Positions 34,766 to 43,557 are shown, numbered from the stretch's first letter. The stretch is 64,000 bases of DNA from Pseudomonadota bacterium (GCA_963205115.1 CAUJHV010000034.1:1-64000); one strand, 5' to 3'. Notes: generated by a model not told the origin, from the letters alone. Translations and numbers: made by a program.

Positions 34766-35827
34766 TCAACGCACCCGCAGGCCCGCGGCAGGCGCCGCGC
34801 GCACTTCGCCGATGTCCGCCGCGGTCTCGAAGCCGTGCCGGCGGAAGATCGCCAGCACCTCGTCCACGCTGCCAGGCTCGCAGGTGACGAGCAGGCCGCC
34901 GCTGGTCTGCGGATCGGTCAGCAGCGCCTGGTCGGGCGCTGCGAAGCCGTCGGGCAGCTGCACGTCTGCCTGGTAACCCGCCCAGTTGCGGCCCGACGCG
35001 CCGGTGACAAATCCGCCCGCGGCCAGGTCGCGTGCGCCCGGCAGCAGCGGCACACGTGCCCAATCGATGACAACTTGCGCCTTCGCACCGCGCGCCAGCT
35101 CCAGCACATGGCCGGCCAGCCCGAAGCCGGTGACGTCGGTCAAGGCGTGCACACCCGGCAGCGCCGCCAGGTCGGGGCCCGGCGTGTTGAGCTTGGTGGC
35201 CGAGGCGATCATCGCGGCGTAGCCCGCGTCGCCCAGCTGGTTCTTCTTCAGCGCCGCGGACATCACGCCCACACCCAGGGCCTTGCCCAGGATCAGGCGG
35301 TCGCCCGGCTTTGCATCGGCATTGCGGCGCACGCGCTTGGGGTGCACCAGGCCCATCGCGACCAGGCCGTAGATGGCCTCGACCGAATCGATGGTGTGGC
35401 CGCCGGCGATCGGGATGCCCGCCGCGCGGCACACGGCGTTGCCACCTTCGAGGATGCGGCCGATGGTCTCGGTCGACAGCTGCGCGATCGGCATGGCCAC
35501 CAGCGCCAGCGCCATGATCGGCGTGCCGCCCATGGCGTAGACATCGCTGATGGCGTTGGTCGCCGCGATGCGGCCGAAGTCGTAGGGATCGTCGACGATG
35601 GGCATGAAAAAGTCCGTCGTCGCGATCAGCGCCTGCTCGTCGTTGAGCTGGTAGACCGCTGCGTCGTCGGCGGTCTCGATGCCGACGAGCAATTGCGGAG
35701 GCACGGGCATGGCCGTGGTGCCTTTCAGGATCTGCGCCAACACACCGGGCGCGATCTTGCAGCCGCAGCCACCGCCGTGGCTGAGCGCGGTGAGCCGAGG
35801 CTCAGGGGGTTTGTCGGGAGCGTTCAT
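34766..35827 (-). CDS. selD: Selenophosphate synthetase (SelD / SenC of a selenoneine cluster)
   Basis: 353 residues. The enzyme makes selenophosphate from selenide and ATP. The N-terminal active-site loop is SHGGGCGCKIAP, with Cys21, Cys23 and Lys24 (equivalent to E. coli Cys17, Cys19 and Lys20), so it uses cysteine and not selenocysteine. ATTDFFMPIVDDPYDFG and GGHTIDSVEAIYGL are the metal/ATP-binding blocks. The start overlaps the end of senB by 26 bp, so the pair is translationally linked. This position matches SenC of the selenoneine pathway reported from Variovorax paradoxus. It could also serve tRNA selenation or selenocysteine synthesis, but no such gene is in view. Confidence 0.95.
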   Translation of the reverse strand: MNAPDKPPEPRLTALSHGGGCGCKIAPGVLAQILKGTTAMPVPPQLLVGIETADDAAVYQLNDEQALIATTDFFMPIVDDPYDFGRIAATNAISDVYAMGGTPIMALALVAMPIAQLSTETIGRILEGGNAVCRAAGIPIAGGHTIDSVEAIYGLVAMGLVHPKRVRRNADAKPGDRLILGKALGVGVMSAALKKNQLGDAGYAAMIASATKLNTPGPDLAALPGVHALTDVTGFGLAGHVLELARGAKAQVVIDWARVPLLPGARDLAAGGFVTGASGRNWAGYQADVQLPDGFAAPDQALLTDPQTSGGLLVTCEPGSVDEVLAIFRRHGFETAADIGEVRAAPAAGLRVR

Positions 35828-36806
35828 GGGTTGTCCCGGACGGGTCCGGGCGGGTTCCTCTCAAGTGATCCAGCAGGTCCAGCAGCGTCTGGCGCTCGTG
35901 GGACGGCTCGAAGAGCGAAGCACGCGCATCACACGCGGCCCGCAGGCGGGTCAGCATAGCGGCATCGTCCCGGCATCGCAGCAACAGCTGTGCAAGCCCC
36001 GCCGCGTCGCCGGGTTCGAAATAGCCCGGGTAGTCCGCGCCCAGCATGCCCACGTTGCCGGAGATGCGCGAGGCGATCACCGGCGTTCCGCTGCGCACGG
36101 CCTCCATCACCACGTGCGCGCCGCCTTCCATGCGGCTGGCGTGCACCAGCACGTGCGCGCGCTGGATGCGCCGCCGCGTGGCCTCGTGCGTCAGGCCGCC
36201 CAGCCAGCGGTAGGCCGGACAGTCCTGCGCCGTCTGCTGCGCTTCGCGGCCGAGTGTCTCGTCCAGCGGCTGGCCGATGTGATCGATGGCGATGTCGGTG
36301 CGATCACGCAGCAGCCGCGCCGCGGCATACAGCGTGCGCGGGTCCTTCTCGTCGCGCAGGTGGCCCACCATCAGTGCCCGCAGCATGCGCGTGGATTTTT
36401 CCAGCGGCTGGCGCGCCGAGCACGACTGGAAGCACACCCGCACCTTGTGCCGGAATTCGGCCGGCACATCCAGCGGCGCGCCTTCGTGCAGCACGACCAG
36501 CCGGTCGGCCAGCGCCAGCGAACGCTGCGCATCGGCATCGCCGTGGATGTCGCGGTACAGATCGGTGCCGGTCAGCACCACGACCAGCGGCCGGCGTGGC
36601 AGCTGCTGTGCCCAGGCCTGGATCGACGGGGCCGAACGGCGCGCGTGCAACGCGACCATCAGCGCGTCGTCACCCCCCTGCCAGCCTGCCATCAGCCGAA
36701 CCCGATAATGGCCGGACAACATCCGCGCCCAGCGCGAAGCCGTCTGCCAGTTGCCGTTGTTGGCGTTGGCCAGTGCGGGGGTCACCAGACACAGGTTGGG
36801 CTGCAC
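35802..36806 (-). CDS. senB: Selenosugar synthase SenB (GT4-fold glycosyltransferase)
   Basis: About 334 residues from a GTG at 36806. The frame is open to 36923, but beyond 36806 it overlaps senA and is unlike the family. The start VQPNLCLVTPALANANNGNW is the first Rossmann strand with the nucleotide loop. VVLTGTDLYRDI and the C-terminal GT4 signature SRMEGGAHVVMEAVRSGTPVIAS follow. In the described pathway SenB couples selenophosphate to a UDP-amino sugar, forming the C-Se bond. The identification rests on the glycosyltransferase fold plus contact with selD on one side and senA on the other. An ordinary sugar transferase is the alternative but is unlikely here. Confidence 0.9.
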   Translation of the reverse strand: MQPNLCLVTPALANANNGNWQTASRWARMLSGHYRVRLMAGWQGGDDALMVALHARRSAPSIQAWAQQLPRRPLVVVLTGTDLYRDIHGDADAQRSLALADRLVVLHEGAPLDVPAEFRHKVRVCFQSCSARQPLEKSTRMLRALMVGHLRDEKDPRTLYAAARLLRDRTDIAIDHIGQPLDETLGREAQQTAQDCPAYRWLGGLTHEATRRRIQRAHVLVHASRMEGGAHVVMEAVRSGTPVIASRISGNVGMLGADYPGYFEPGDAAGLAQLLLRCRDDAAMLTRLRAACDARASLFEPSHERQTLLDLLDHLRGTRPDPSGTTHERSRQTP

Positions 36807-36825
36807 GAACGGGTTTATAGCGCCG
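36807..36825. promoter_or_regulatory. 19-bp divergent start region between senB and senA
   Basis: The two start codons (GTG 36806 minus, ATG 36826 plus) are 19 bp apart. The spacer contains TTTATAG, which offers a -10-like hexamer to both strands about 6-8 bp from each start. No Shine-Dalgarno is visible on either side, so both messages could be leaderless. Even if senA starts at its second ATG (36841), the gap is only 34 bp. Promoter assignment is inference. Confidence 0.4.
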
Positions 36826-38064
36826 ATGACTGTGCACACGATGGCCTGGCCCGCTGCAGGCGAAGAGACGATCCGCCGCGCCGACGCCGCTGCGCTGGCG
36901 CCAGTGATGCAGGGCTTGCGCACGCAGCTGCTGCGCGTGTGGGAGGCCTACCGCGTCGCCCTGCCCGCGAACCTCGAGATCCGCTACGCGCGCGAGCTGA
37001 ACCCGCCGCGCTGGGAACTGGGCCACATCGGCTGGTTCGAGGAATTCTGGCTCGCACGCAACCCCGTGCGCCTGCAGGGCGCGCAGGCCGATCCGGATGC
37101 CGACCGCGGCGCGTCGATGGTGGTGCGGGCCGATGCGCTGTACCACTCGTCGCGTGTCGGGCACACCTCGCGCTGGCACCTGGATCTGCCCGATGCACGC
37201 CAGACGCTGCGTGATGTCACCCGCATCCGTGAGCGCACACTCGCGCTGCTGTCGACCAGCGCCGAGACCGACGAGGCGCTGTATTTCTTCCGGCTGGCTG
37301 CCGTGCATGAAGCCATGCACCTCGAGGCCTGGATCTACATGGCGCAGAACCTCGCCATCGACCTGCGCGGCACCGGGGTGGCGCTGCAGCCGGGCCGCTG
37401 CGCGCCGCTGCAATCCCTGGACCTGCCCGCGCAGACCTGGCGCCTGGGCCGCGAAGGCCCGGGCTTTGCATTCGACAACGAGTGCGGCGCGCACGACGTG
37501 ACGCTGGCCGGCTTCAGCATCGATTCACAGCCCGTCACCTGGGGCCGCTACATGCCCTTCGTGCACGCCGGGGGCTACCAGACCGAGTCCTTCTGGACAC
37601 CTGAAGGCTGGGCCTGGCGCCAGAAGCAGGGCGTGCACCGGCCGCGTCATCTGGTGGAGGAGGATGGCGCCTGGAAACGCGCCGTCTTCGGCCAATGGGC
37701 GCCGCTGGATCTGGACGAGCCGGCCGTGAACCTCAGCGCGCACGAGGCGCAGGCCTGGTGCCGCTGGGCCGGCCGCCGATTGCCCACGGAGGCCGAATGG
37801 GAATGCGCCGCGCTGACGGCGCCGGACTTCACCTGGGGCCAGGTCTGGGAGTGGACCGCCAGCCCCTTTGCGCCCTACCCCGGCTTTGTCGCCCACCCGT
37901 ATCGCGACTATTCGCAGCCCTGGTTCGACGGCCGACCGGTCCTGCGCGGCGCCTCCTTCGCCACCCAGCCTGGCATGCGCCACCCGCGCTACCGCAACTA
38001 CTTCACCGCCGATCGCAGCGATCTGTTTGCAGGGTTCCGCAGCTGCGCGCCACAGGGCGGCTGA
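36826..38064 (+). CDS. senA: Selenoneine synthase SenA (EgtB-like)
   Basis: 412 residues from the ATG at 36826. An N-terminal DinB-type helical domain supplies the iron-binding facial triad: H67 in WELGHIGWFEEFW, then H161 and H165 in AVHEAMHLEAW. The C-terminal FGE-sulfatase (C-type-lectin-like) domain starts near 225 and contains SQPVTWGRYMPFV, GRRLPTEAEWECAA and a closing RNYFTADRSDLFAGFRSC. EgtB homologues join a thiol to hercynine; SenA uses a selenosugar instead. The partner genes senB, selD and egtD around it favour SenA over EgtB. No gamma-glutamylcysteine pathway gene or EgtC/E is near. Confidence 0.92.
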   Translation: MTVHTMAWPAAGEETIRRADAAALAPVMQGLRTQLLRVWEAYRVALPANLEIRYARELNPPRWELGHIGWFEEFWLARNPVRLQGAQADPDADRGASMVVRADALYHSSRVGHTSRWHLDLPDARQTLRDVTRIRERTLALLSTSAETDEALYFFRLAAVHEAMHLEAWIYMAQNLAIDLRGTGVALQPGRCAPLQSLDLPAQTWRLGREGPGFAFDNECGAHDVTLAGFSIDSQPVTWGRYMPFVHAGGYQTESFWTPEGWAWRQKQGVHRPRHLVEEDGAWKRAVFGQWAPLDLDEPAVNLSAHEAQAWCRWAGRRLPTEAEWECAALTAPDFTWGQVWEWTASPFAPYPGFVAHPYRDYSQPWFDGRPVLRGASFATQPGMRHPRYRNYFTADRSDLFAGFRSCAPQGG

Positions 38065-38110
38065 TGGGCGCGGCACGGCCCGTCCGCGCGGTCCATGCTG
38101 CGGGCCGCGT

Positions 38111-39079
38111 TCAGTGCGCCGCCCACACGGCGAACCAGCGCCGCGCGTCGGTCCACACCGTCGTGTGTTCAAAGCCGGCTTCGTGCAGCAGGGCTTCGAA
38201 GGTCTCGGTGCGGTACTTGTAGGAATTTTCGGTGTGGATGCGCTCGCCGGCGGCGAAGCGGCGCTGCCCTTGCGGCCAGACCACGGCGGTCTCGCGGCGG
38301 GCCTGCAGGTGCATCTCGATGCGCGACTGCGCGTCGTCGAACAGTGCCACGTGCTGCCAGTCGCGCACGTCGAAGTCGCTGCCCAGCAGCGTGTTGACGT
38401 GGTTCAGCAGGTTCAGGTTGAAGGCCGCGGTGACGCCCAGTGCGTCGTCGTAGGCCGGCGCCAGCAGCTCGACGGACTTGACCAGGTCCACGCCGATCAG
38501 CAGATGGCCGCCGGCCGCCGCTGCGCGCGCCTGGCGCAGGAAGGGCACGGCCTGCTGCGGCGTGAAATTGCCGATGCTCGAGCCCGGGTAGAAGATGGTG
38601 CGCGGCCCCGAGCCGGCTTCCGGCGGCAGTGCCAGCCGGCTCGAAAAATCCATGCCCACGCCCAGCATGTCCATCTGCGGGTATTCGCGCTGCAGGCACT
38701 GCAGCGACTGCTGCAGGAAATCCACCGAGATGTCCACCGCCACGTAGGCCCGCGGCTGCAGCACGCCGAACAGGCGGCCGGCCTTGGCGCAGTTGCCCGC
38801 GCCCAGGTCCACCAGCGGGATGCCGCGGCCCAGGACCTCGGCCATGTCGGCACCGTGGCGCTGGAAGATCTGGGCCTCGGTGCGCGTGGGGTAGTACTCG
38901 CGCAGCTCGGTGATGGCATCGAACAGCCGTGAGCCCAGCGCGTCGTACAGGAACTTGGGCGACAAGGCCGCGTGCGCCGCCAGCAGACCCTGCGAGAGCT
39001 CGGCTTTCAGGGCCTGGTCGTCGTGCCGGTAGAGCTGGACAAAGCGCGGAACGCGGGCAGCGGCAGGCATGCGCGGCAC
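38111..39079 (-). CDS. egtD: L-histidine N-alpha-methyltransferase EgtD
   Basis: 322 residues, the expected size. EgtD trimethylates histidine with SAM to hercynine, the acceptor for ergothioneine or selenoneine synthesis. SPKFLYDALGSRLFDAITEL is the typical N-terminal block. The SAM loop is VDLGAGNCAKAGRLF, and TIFYPGSSIGNFTPQQA is an EgtD hallmark. The C-terminal ENSYKYRTETFEALLHEAGF is also family-like. It converges with senA (46 bp apart) and diverges from the transporter operon (78 bp), so egtD and the transporter share a control region. Confidence 0.95.
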   Translation of the reverse strand: MPRMPAAARVPRFVQLYRHDDQALKAELSQGLLAAHAALSPKFLYDALGSRLFDAITELREYYPTRTEAQIFQRHGADMAEVLGRGIPLVDLGAGNCAKAGRLFGVLQPRAYVAVDISVDFLQQSLQCLQREYPQMDMLGVGMDFSSRLALPPEAGSGPRTIFYPGSSIGNFTPQQAVPFLRQARAAAAGGHLLIGVDLVKSVELLAPAYDDALGVTAAFNLNLLNHVNTLLGSDFDVRDWQHVALFDDAQSRIEMHLQARRETAVVWPQGQRRFAAGERIHTENSYKYRTETFEALLHEAGFEHTTVWTDARRWFAVWAAH

Positions 39080-39157
39080 TGTAACAGCGCGTCGGCAAGG
39101 GGCACCGCTTTGCGCTGTAATGCACGCTTTCCGCCTTGCCCCGCCCAGGAGATTTTC

Positions 39158-40021
39158 ATGATTGATCTGTCGCCATCCCGCACGCTCAAGGCCTTGTTGA
39201 GCTGCGTACTCATCACCTTCGGCGCGCTATCGCACGCGCAGCAGGTCTTCCGTATCACGGCCATCCCGGACGAGTCGCCCACGGAGCTCGCGCGCAAGGC
39301 CGGCCCGCTGGTGAAGTACCTGGAAGGCAAGCTGGGCATGAAGGTCGAGTTCACGCCCGTCACCGACTACGCCGCCGCGGTGGAAGTGCTGATCAACAAG
39401 AAGGTCGACATGGCCTGGTTCGGCGGCTTCACGTTCGTGCAGGCCAACCACCGCTCGGGCGGCAAGGTCATTCCGCTGGTGCAGCGCGAGGAAGACGAAA
39501 AATTCCGCTCGGTCTTCATCACGGCCGATCCAGCCATCAAGTCCCTGGCAGATCTGAAGGGCAAGGACGTGAGCTTCGGCTCGCAAAGCAGCACCAGCGG
39601 CCACCTGATGCCGCGCAGCTTCCTGCTGCAGAACGGGCTGAACCCCGACAAGGATTTCAAGCGCGTGGCCTACAGCGGCGCGCACGACGCCACCATCGCC
39701 GCCGTTGCCTCGGGCAAGGTTCAGGCGGGCGCGCTGAACATCTCCGTGTGGGAGAAGTTCGTGGCCGACAAGAAGGTCGACACCGACAAGGTCAAGGTCA
39801 TCTTCACCACCCCGCCCTACTACGACTACAACTGGACCGTGCATGCCGACATGCCCGTGGCGCTGCGCGAGAAGCTCGCCGCCGCCTTGCTGGCCCTGAA
39901 GAAGGACACGCCCGAAGGCAAGGAAATCCTCGAGCTGCAGCGCGCCACGCGCTTCGTGCCGACCAAGGTCGAGAACTACAAGGGCATCGAAGCCGCCGCG
40001 CAGAACGCCGCGCTACTCTGA
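39158..40021 (+). CDS. PhnD-family ABC substrate-binding protein, putative selenium-oxyanion type
   Basis: 287 residues from the ATG at 39158 after AGGAG. A signal peptide ends at SHA/QQVFRITAIPDE. The fold is that of phosphonate/phosphite receptors: YLEGKLGMKVEFTPVTDYAAAVEVL, DMAWFGGFTFVQAN, then FGSQSSTSGHLMPR and TPPYYDYNWTVHADMP. A branch of this family is encoded beside selD in many genomes and is named a putative selenate (or selenite) transporter component. The selD/sen neighbourhood here fits that branch. The ligand is inferred from context. Confidence 0.88.
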   Translation: MIDLSPSRTLKALLSCVLITFGALSHAQQVFRITAIPDESPTELARKAGPLVKYLEGKLGMKVEFTPVTDYAAAVEVLINKKVDMAWFGGFTFVQANHRSGGKVIPLVQREEDEKFRSVFITADPAIKSLADLKGKDVSFGSQSSTSGHLMPRSFLLQNGLNPDKDFKRVAYSGAHDATIAAVASGKVQAGALNISVWEKFVADKKVDTDKVKVIFTTPPYYDYNWTVHADMPVALREKLAAALLALKKDTPEGKEILELQRATRFVPTKVENYKGIEAAAQNAALL

Positions 40022-40033
40022 TCGGCCCGGGTC

Positions 40034-40867
40034 GTGAAACTGCGATTCGAACAGGCTGCCGCGCGCCACCCGGCCGCGCGCAGCGATGCGGCGCCCGCGC
40101 TGCGCGCGCTGGGCCTGGACGTGGCGGCGGGTGAACATGTCGCCGTGATCGGGCCGTCCGGCGCGGGCAAGACCACCTTGCTGCATGTGGCCGCCGCGGC
40201 GCTGCCGCCGGCAGAAGGCCGCGTCTGGCTGGACGATCGCCAGCCCTGGGCCTTGCCGGCCCGTGCCTTGCGCCATCTGCGCGGGCGGCTCTTTCTTGCC
40301 CCGCAGGTGCCGCCGCTGCCCCCGCGGCAGCGCGTGGTGACGGCCGTGCTGGCCGGTCGCCTGCCGGCCATCAGCCTGTGGCGCAGCCTGCGCTCGCTGT
40401 TCTATCCGGACGACATCGAAGGCGCTTGGCGGGCGCTGGAGCGCTTCGGCGTGGGTGACAAGCTCTTCGACCGCGTCGACCGCCTCTCCGGCGGCGAGCG
40501 CCAGCGTGTGGGCCTGGCCCGCGCACTGGTGTCGCCGGCTTCGCTGTGGCTGATCGACGAGCCGCTGTCGGCGCTGGACCCCACCAGCGCCACGCAGGCG
40601 CTCACTGCGCTGGTGGATGCCGCACAGGCGCGCAGCGCCACGCTGGTGGCCACGCTGCACCAGGTGGACATGGCGCTGGCCCACTTCCCGCGCATCGTCG
40701 GGCTGCGCGACGGCCGGTTGTTTTTCGACCTGCCCGCGGCGGAGGTCACGCGCGAGCTGCTGGGCCGGCTCTATGCGCAGCACGAACACGAACTGCTCGG
40801 CGCGCCCGCCGCCACCGACGAGCCGCCGCCGGCAGCCGCCGCGCCCGCGGTGATGCACTGCCGCTGA
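40034..40867 (+). CDS. PhnC-like ABC transporter ATP-binding protein
   Basis: 277 residues from a GTG at 40034, 12 bp after the receptor gene. Walker A is GPSGAGKTTL, the ABC signature is LSGGERQRVGLARAL and Walker B is LWLIDEPLSALD, followed by the switch histidine in ATLHQVD. It powers import with the two permeases downstream. The C-terminus has an Ala/Pro-rich tail that ends MHCR. The selenium-oxyanion role is by operon context only. Confidence 0.92.
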   Translation: MKLRFEQAAARHPAARSDAAPALRALGLDVAAGEHVAVIGPSGAGKTTLLHVAAAALPPAEGRVWLDDRQPWALPARALRHLRGRLFLAPQVPPLPPRQRVVTAVLAGRLPAISLWRSLRSLFYPDDIEGAWRALERFGVGDKLFDRVDRLSGGERQRVGLARALVSPASLWLIDEPLSALDPTSATQALTALVDAAQARSATLVATLHQVDMALAHFPRIVGLRDGRLFFDLPAAEVTRELLGRLYAQHEHELLGAPAATDEPPPAAAAPAVMHCR

Positions 40868-40875
40868 GCCGCCGC

Positions 40876-41724
40876 ATGTCCACCGCCACGCCCGCATCCG
40901 CCGTGCTCGCACCGCCGCAGCGTGACCCGGCGTGGACCGGCCGTCTGTTCTGGCTGGGTGCGGTCCTGGTCCTGCTGTGGCCCATGCTCGTGGCCACCGA
41001 GTTCAAGCCCTGGACGCTGTGGGATCCCTCCAACCTGCAGCCCACGACCCACTTCCTGGGCAGCTTCTTCCCGCCGGCGATGGCGCCGGATTTCCTGTGG
41101 CTGGTGGCGCGCGAGACCTGGCGCACGGTGGCCATCGCCACGGCCGGCATCACGCTGGGGCTGTTCATCGCGATACCGGCCACGCTGCTGTCCACGCGCG
41201 TGCTGTCCATCTCGGCGCTGTCCGGGCGCATGGCGCGCGGCCCCTTTGTGCTGCGCCAGATCCTGCGCTGGTCGCTGGTGGTGCTGCGCTCGGTGCCCGA
41301 ACTCGTCTTCGCTCTGGTCTTCGTGCGCGTCGTGGGCCTGGGGCCGACGGCCGGCGTGCTGGCCATCGCGCTGACCTACGGCGGCATGCTGGGCAAGGTC
41401 TACGGCGAGATCCTCGAATCGGGCGACGAGCACCCCTCGGCCACGCTGCTGCGCCAGGGCAGCGGCCGGCTGCAGGCCTTCTTCTATGCGGTGCTGCCCG
41501 CACATGCTGCTGAACTGACCAGTTATACGGTCTACCGCTGGGAGTGCGCGATCCGCTCGTCCGTGGTGCTGGGCTTCGTCGGTGCCGGCGGGCTGGGCCA
41601 GCAGATGGACAGCTCGATGAAGATGTTCAACGGCGGCGAGGTCGCCACCATGCTGCTGGTCTTCATGGCCCTGGTGGCGCTGGCCGATTACGTCAGTGCG
41701 ACGCTGCGGCGCGTGCTGGCCTGA
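40876..41724 (+). CDS. PhnE-like ABC transporter permease (first)
   Basis: 282 residues from the ATG at 40876. Six or so membrane spans are visible, for example RLFWLGAVLVLLWPMLVA and VAIATAGITLGLFIAIPATLL. The coupling-helix motif YTVYRWECAIRSSVVLGFVGAGGLG and RSVPELVFALVFVR are PhnE-type. It begins 8 bp after the ATPase gene. It pairs with the next, related permease, an arrangement usual in the selD-linked subgroup of these transporters. Confidence 0.92.
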   Translation: MSTATPASAVLAPPQRDPAWTGRLFWLGAVLVLLWPMLVATEFKPWTLWDPSNLQPTTHFLGSFFPPAMAPDFLWLVARETWRTVAIATAGITLGLFIAIPATLLSTRVLSISALSGRMARGPFVLRQILRWSLVVLRSVPELVFALVFVRVVGLGPTAGVLAIALTYGGMLGKVYGEILESGDEHPSATLLRQGSGRLQAFFYAVLPAHAAELTSYTVYRWECAIRSSVVLGFVGAGGLGQQMDSSMKMFNGGEVATMLLVFMALVALADYVSATLRRVLA

Positions 41725-41734
41725 ACTTCCCGCC

Positions 41735-42574
41735 ATGTCACTGCCTTCGCCCGCCCCTGCCGCCGCCAACGCGCCTTACCGGCTGCCGTCGCGCATGTTC
41801 GACGCACGCTGCAAGGCCTGCTGGGTCACGCTGGGCATTGCGGTGCTGGTGCTGGCCAGCTTCTGGAGCCTGGATCTGCAGTGGGCGGCCTTCTTCTCCG
41901 GCGAAGCCGTCGCCAGCATGGGGCGCTTCCTGGGCGAATTTTTCCCGCCGGATACACAGCCGGCTTTCCTGCGCAAGGTCGCCTGGGCCACGGCCGAGAC
42001 GCTGGCCATGTCGGCGCTGGGCACGGCGCTGGCGGCTGTCTTCGGCCTGCTGCTGGCCCTGCCCGCCAGCCGGCTGCATGCGCAGGACCACGCACGTTCG
42101 CGTGGCCCCGCGCGGCTGCTGCTGAATGCGCTGCGCTCGATCCCCGAGCTCGTCTGGGCGGCACTGCTGTTGATCTCCGCCGGCCTCGGTCCGTTTGCCG
42201 GCACGCTGGCGCTGGCCTTCCACACCACGGGCGTGCTGGGCCGGCTGTTTGCCGAGGCCATGGAAAACACGCCCGCGGGCCCGGCTGCGGCGCTGCGGGC
42301 GCAGGGCGTGCCGGCGGGCCGCGTGCTGCTCTACGCCACGCTGCCGCAGGTGCTGCCGCAACTGGCCAGCTACACGCTGTACCGCTGGGAGAACAACAAC
42401 CGCGCCGCGGCCGTGCTGGGAGTCGTGGGCGCGGGTGGCCTGGGGCAGCTGCTCGCCTTCCACATGGGCCTGTTCCACATGGGCAAGACCTGCACCATCC
42501 TGGGCGCCATGTTGCTGCTCGTGGCGCTGGTGGACGCGCTGAGCTACGCCAGCCGGCGCCTGATGACCCGCTGA
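41735..42574 (+). CDS. PhnE-like ABC transporter permease (second)
   Basis: 279 residues from the ATG at 41735, 10 bp after its paralogue. The same features occur: LRSIPELVWAALLLISAGLGP, YTLYRWENNNRAAAVLGVVGAGGLG and several hydrophobic spans. It is clearly homologous to the first permease, so the channel is probably a heterodimer. It ends the transporter operon; the next gene, a patatin-like lipoprotein, is convergent. Confidence 0.92.
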   Translation: MSLPSPAPAAANAPYRLPSRMFDARCKACWVTLGIAVLVLASFWSLDLQWAAFFSGEAVASMGRFLGEFFPPDTQPAFLRKVAWATAETLAMSALGTALAAVFGLLLALPASRLHAQDHARSRGPARLLLNALRSIPELVWAALLLISAGLGPFAGTLALAFHTTGVLGRLFAEAMENTPAGPAAALRAQGVPAGRVLLYATLPQVLPQLASYTLYRWENNNRAAAVLGVVGAGGLGQLLAFHMGLFHMGKTCTILGAMLLLVALVDALSYASRRLMTR

Positions 42575-42624
42575 GCGCCCCGGCCCGGCGCGCCAGTGCG
42601 CGCACGGCCCGCTGGCCGCCGTGT

Positions 42625-43557
42625 TCAGGTCCCGTGCAAGGCCCGCAGGCGCTGCGCCGCGGCCAAGGTGTCACGCCGGCCGATATCGATGACGTTCTGG
42701 CGATAGGCCCTCGAGAAGCCGGCGTAATAGCCGGTGTCGGGGTGCAGCACCAAATCCGCCAGCCGCGCATCCACCTCGGTCAGCGCGCGCTTGCGCAAGT
42801 CGCCCTCACGCCACTCCTCGGTGCCCGGGGGGGCGCGGTTCTCGTAGGCCGAGGCGTCCACGGCCAGCACCCGCTGCGCGCCCAGCGCGCGTGCGACACG
42901 CACCGGCATGGGCTGGTGCAGATCGGCGTCCACGTAGACCTCGTCACGGATGCGCACGGGCGCAAATTCGTCTTCGATCGAACAGGCGGCCGTCACGGCC
43001 GTGCCCGCGTCGCCGGCCGTGAAGGCCACGACATCCAGCCGCGCCGGACTGTAGGCCACGCAGGCCGTCGGTGTCGGTTGCTGGTCGAGCAGGGGTTTGG
43101 GCAGGCAGTCGCGCAGCCACGGTGCCATGCCGGCGACGCTGAGCCAGGGCCCGCCGCTGAGCGAGGGCCGCAGCAGCATCCAGGGTTTGAGGTCCAGCGC
43201 CACTTCTCGCAGGCGCAAGCCGGCCATGCCCGACGCGCGCAGCACGCCGACCAGTGCGCCGGCCGATGCACCGACGATCAGGTCCGGACGCAGGCCCAGT
43301 TCGTCCAGCGCCTGGATCACACCCACATGCACCAGCGCGCGCGGCCCGCCCGAGCTGAAGACCCAGGCCACACGCGGGCGCTGGTGCAGCGGCTCGGCCC
43401 GCGGCGCCAGCGGGCCGTCCGACTCGATGGACGGCGCTGAACGGCAGCCGCCGAGCATGGGAAATCCACCTGCCAGCGCCAGGGTCAGCCAGGCGCGCCG
43501 ATGCGCATCGGGCAATCGTGCTGCAATCGGTTCCGAACCGGAGGGGTGGCTGCTCAT
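42625..43557 (-). CDS. Patatin-like phospholipase lipoprotein
   Basis: 310 residues from the ATG at 43557. The N-terminus is a Tat-like lipoprotein signal (RRAWLTLALAGGFPMLGGC, lipid on Cys38). The patatin fold follows, with an oxyanion loop in VFSSGGPRALVHVGVIQAL, the nucleophile elbow GASAG (Ser about 98) and the dyad aspartate in YVDADLHQP. Patatins hydrolyse acyl lipids. This one would face the periplasm on a membrane anchor. Its start codon overlaps the start of the divergent YHS gene (CATG). No ribosome site is evident. Confidence 0.88.
   Translation of the reverse strand: MSSHPSGSEPIAARLPDAHRRAWLTLALAGGFPMLGGCRSAPSIESDGPLAPRAEPLHQRPRVAWVFSSGGPRALVHVGVIQALDELGLRPDLIVGASAGALVGVLRASGMAGLRLREVALDLKPWMLLRPSLSGGPWLSVAGMAPWLRDCLPKPLLDQQPTPTACVAYSPARLDVVAFTAGDAGTAVTAACSIEDEFAPVRIRDEVYVDADLHQPMPVRVARALGAQRVLAVDASAYENRAPPGTEEWREGDLRKRALTEVDARLADLVLHPDTGYYAGFSRAYRQNVIDIGRRDTLAAAQRLRALHGT

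Noticed and set aside
36826..38064. EgtB of an ergothioneine pathway
   Set aside because: The adjacent senB and selD fit selenoneine; no egtA, egtC or egtE gene is near. It remains the alternative if sequence clustering disagrees.
39158..42574. Phosphonate uptake operon (phnDCE)
   Set aside because: No phn catabolic gene follows, the permease is doubled and the locus lies beside selD/sen genes, so the selenium-linked branch is preferred.
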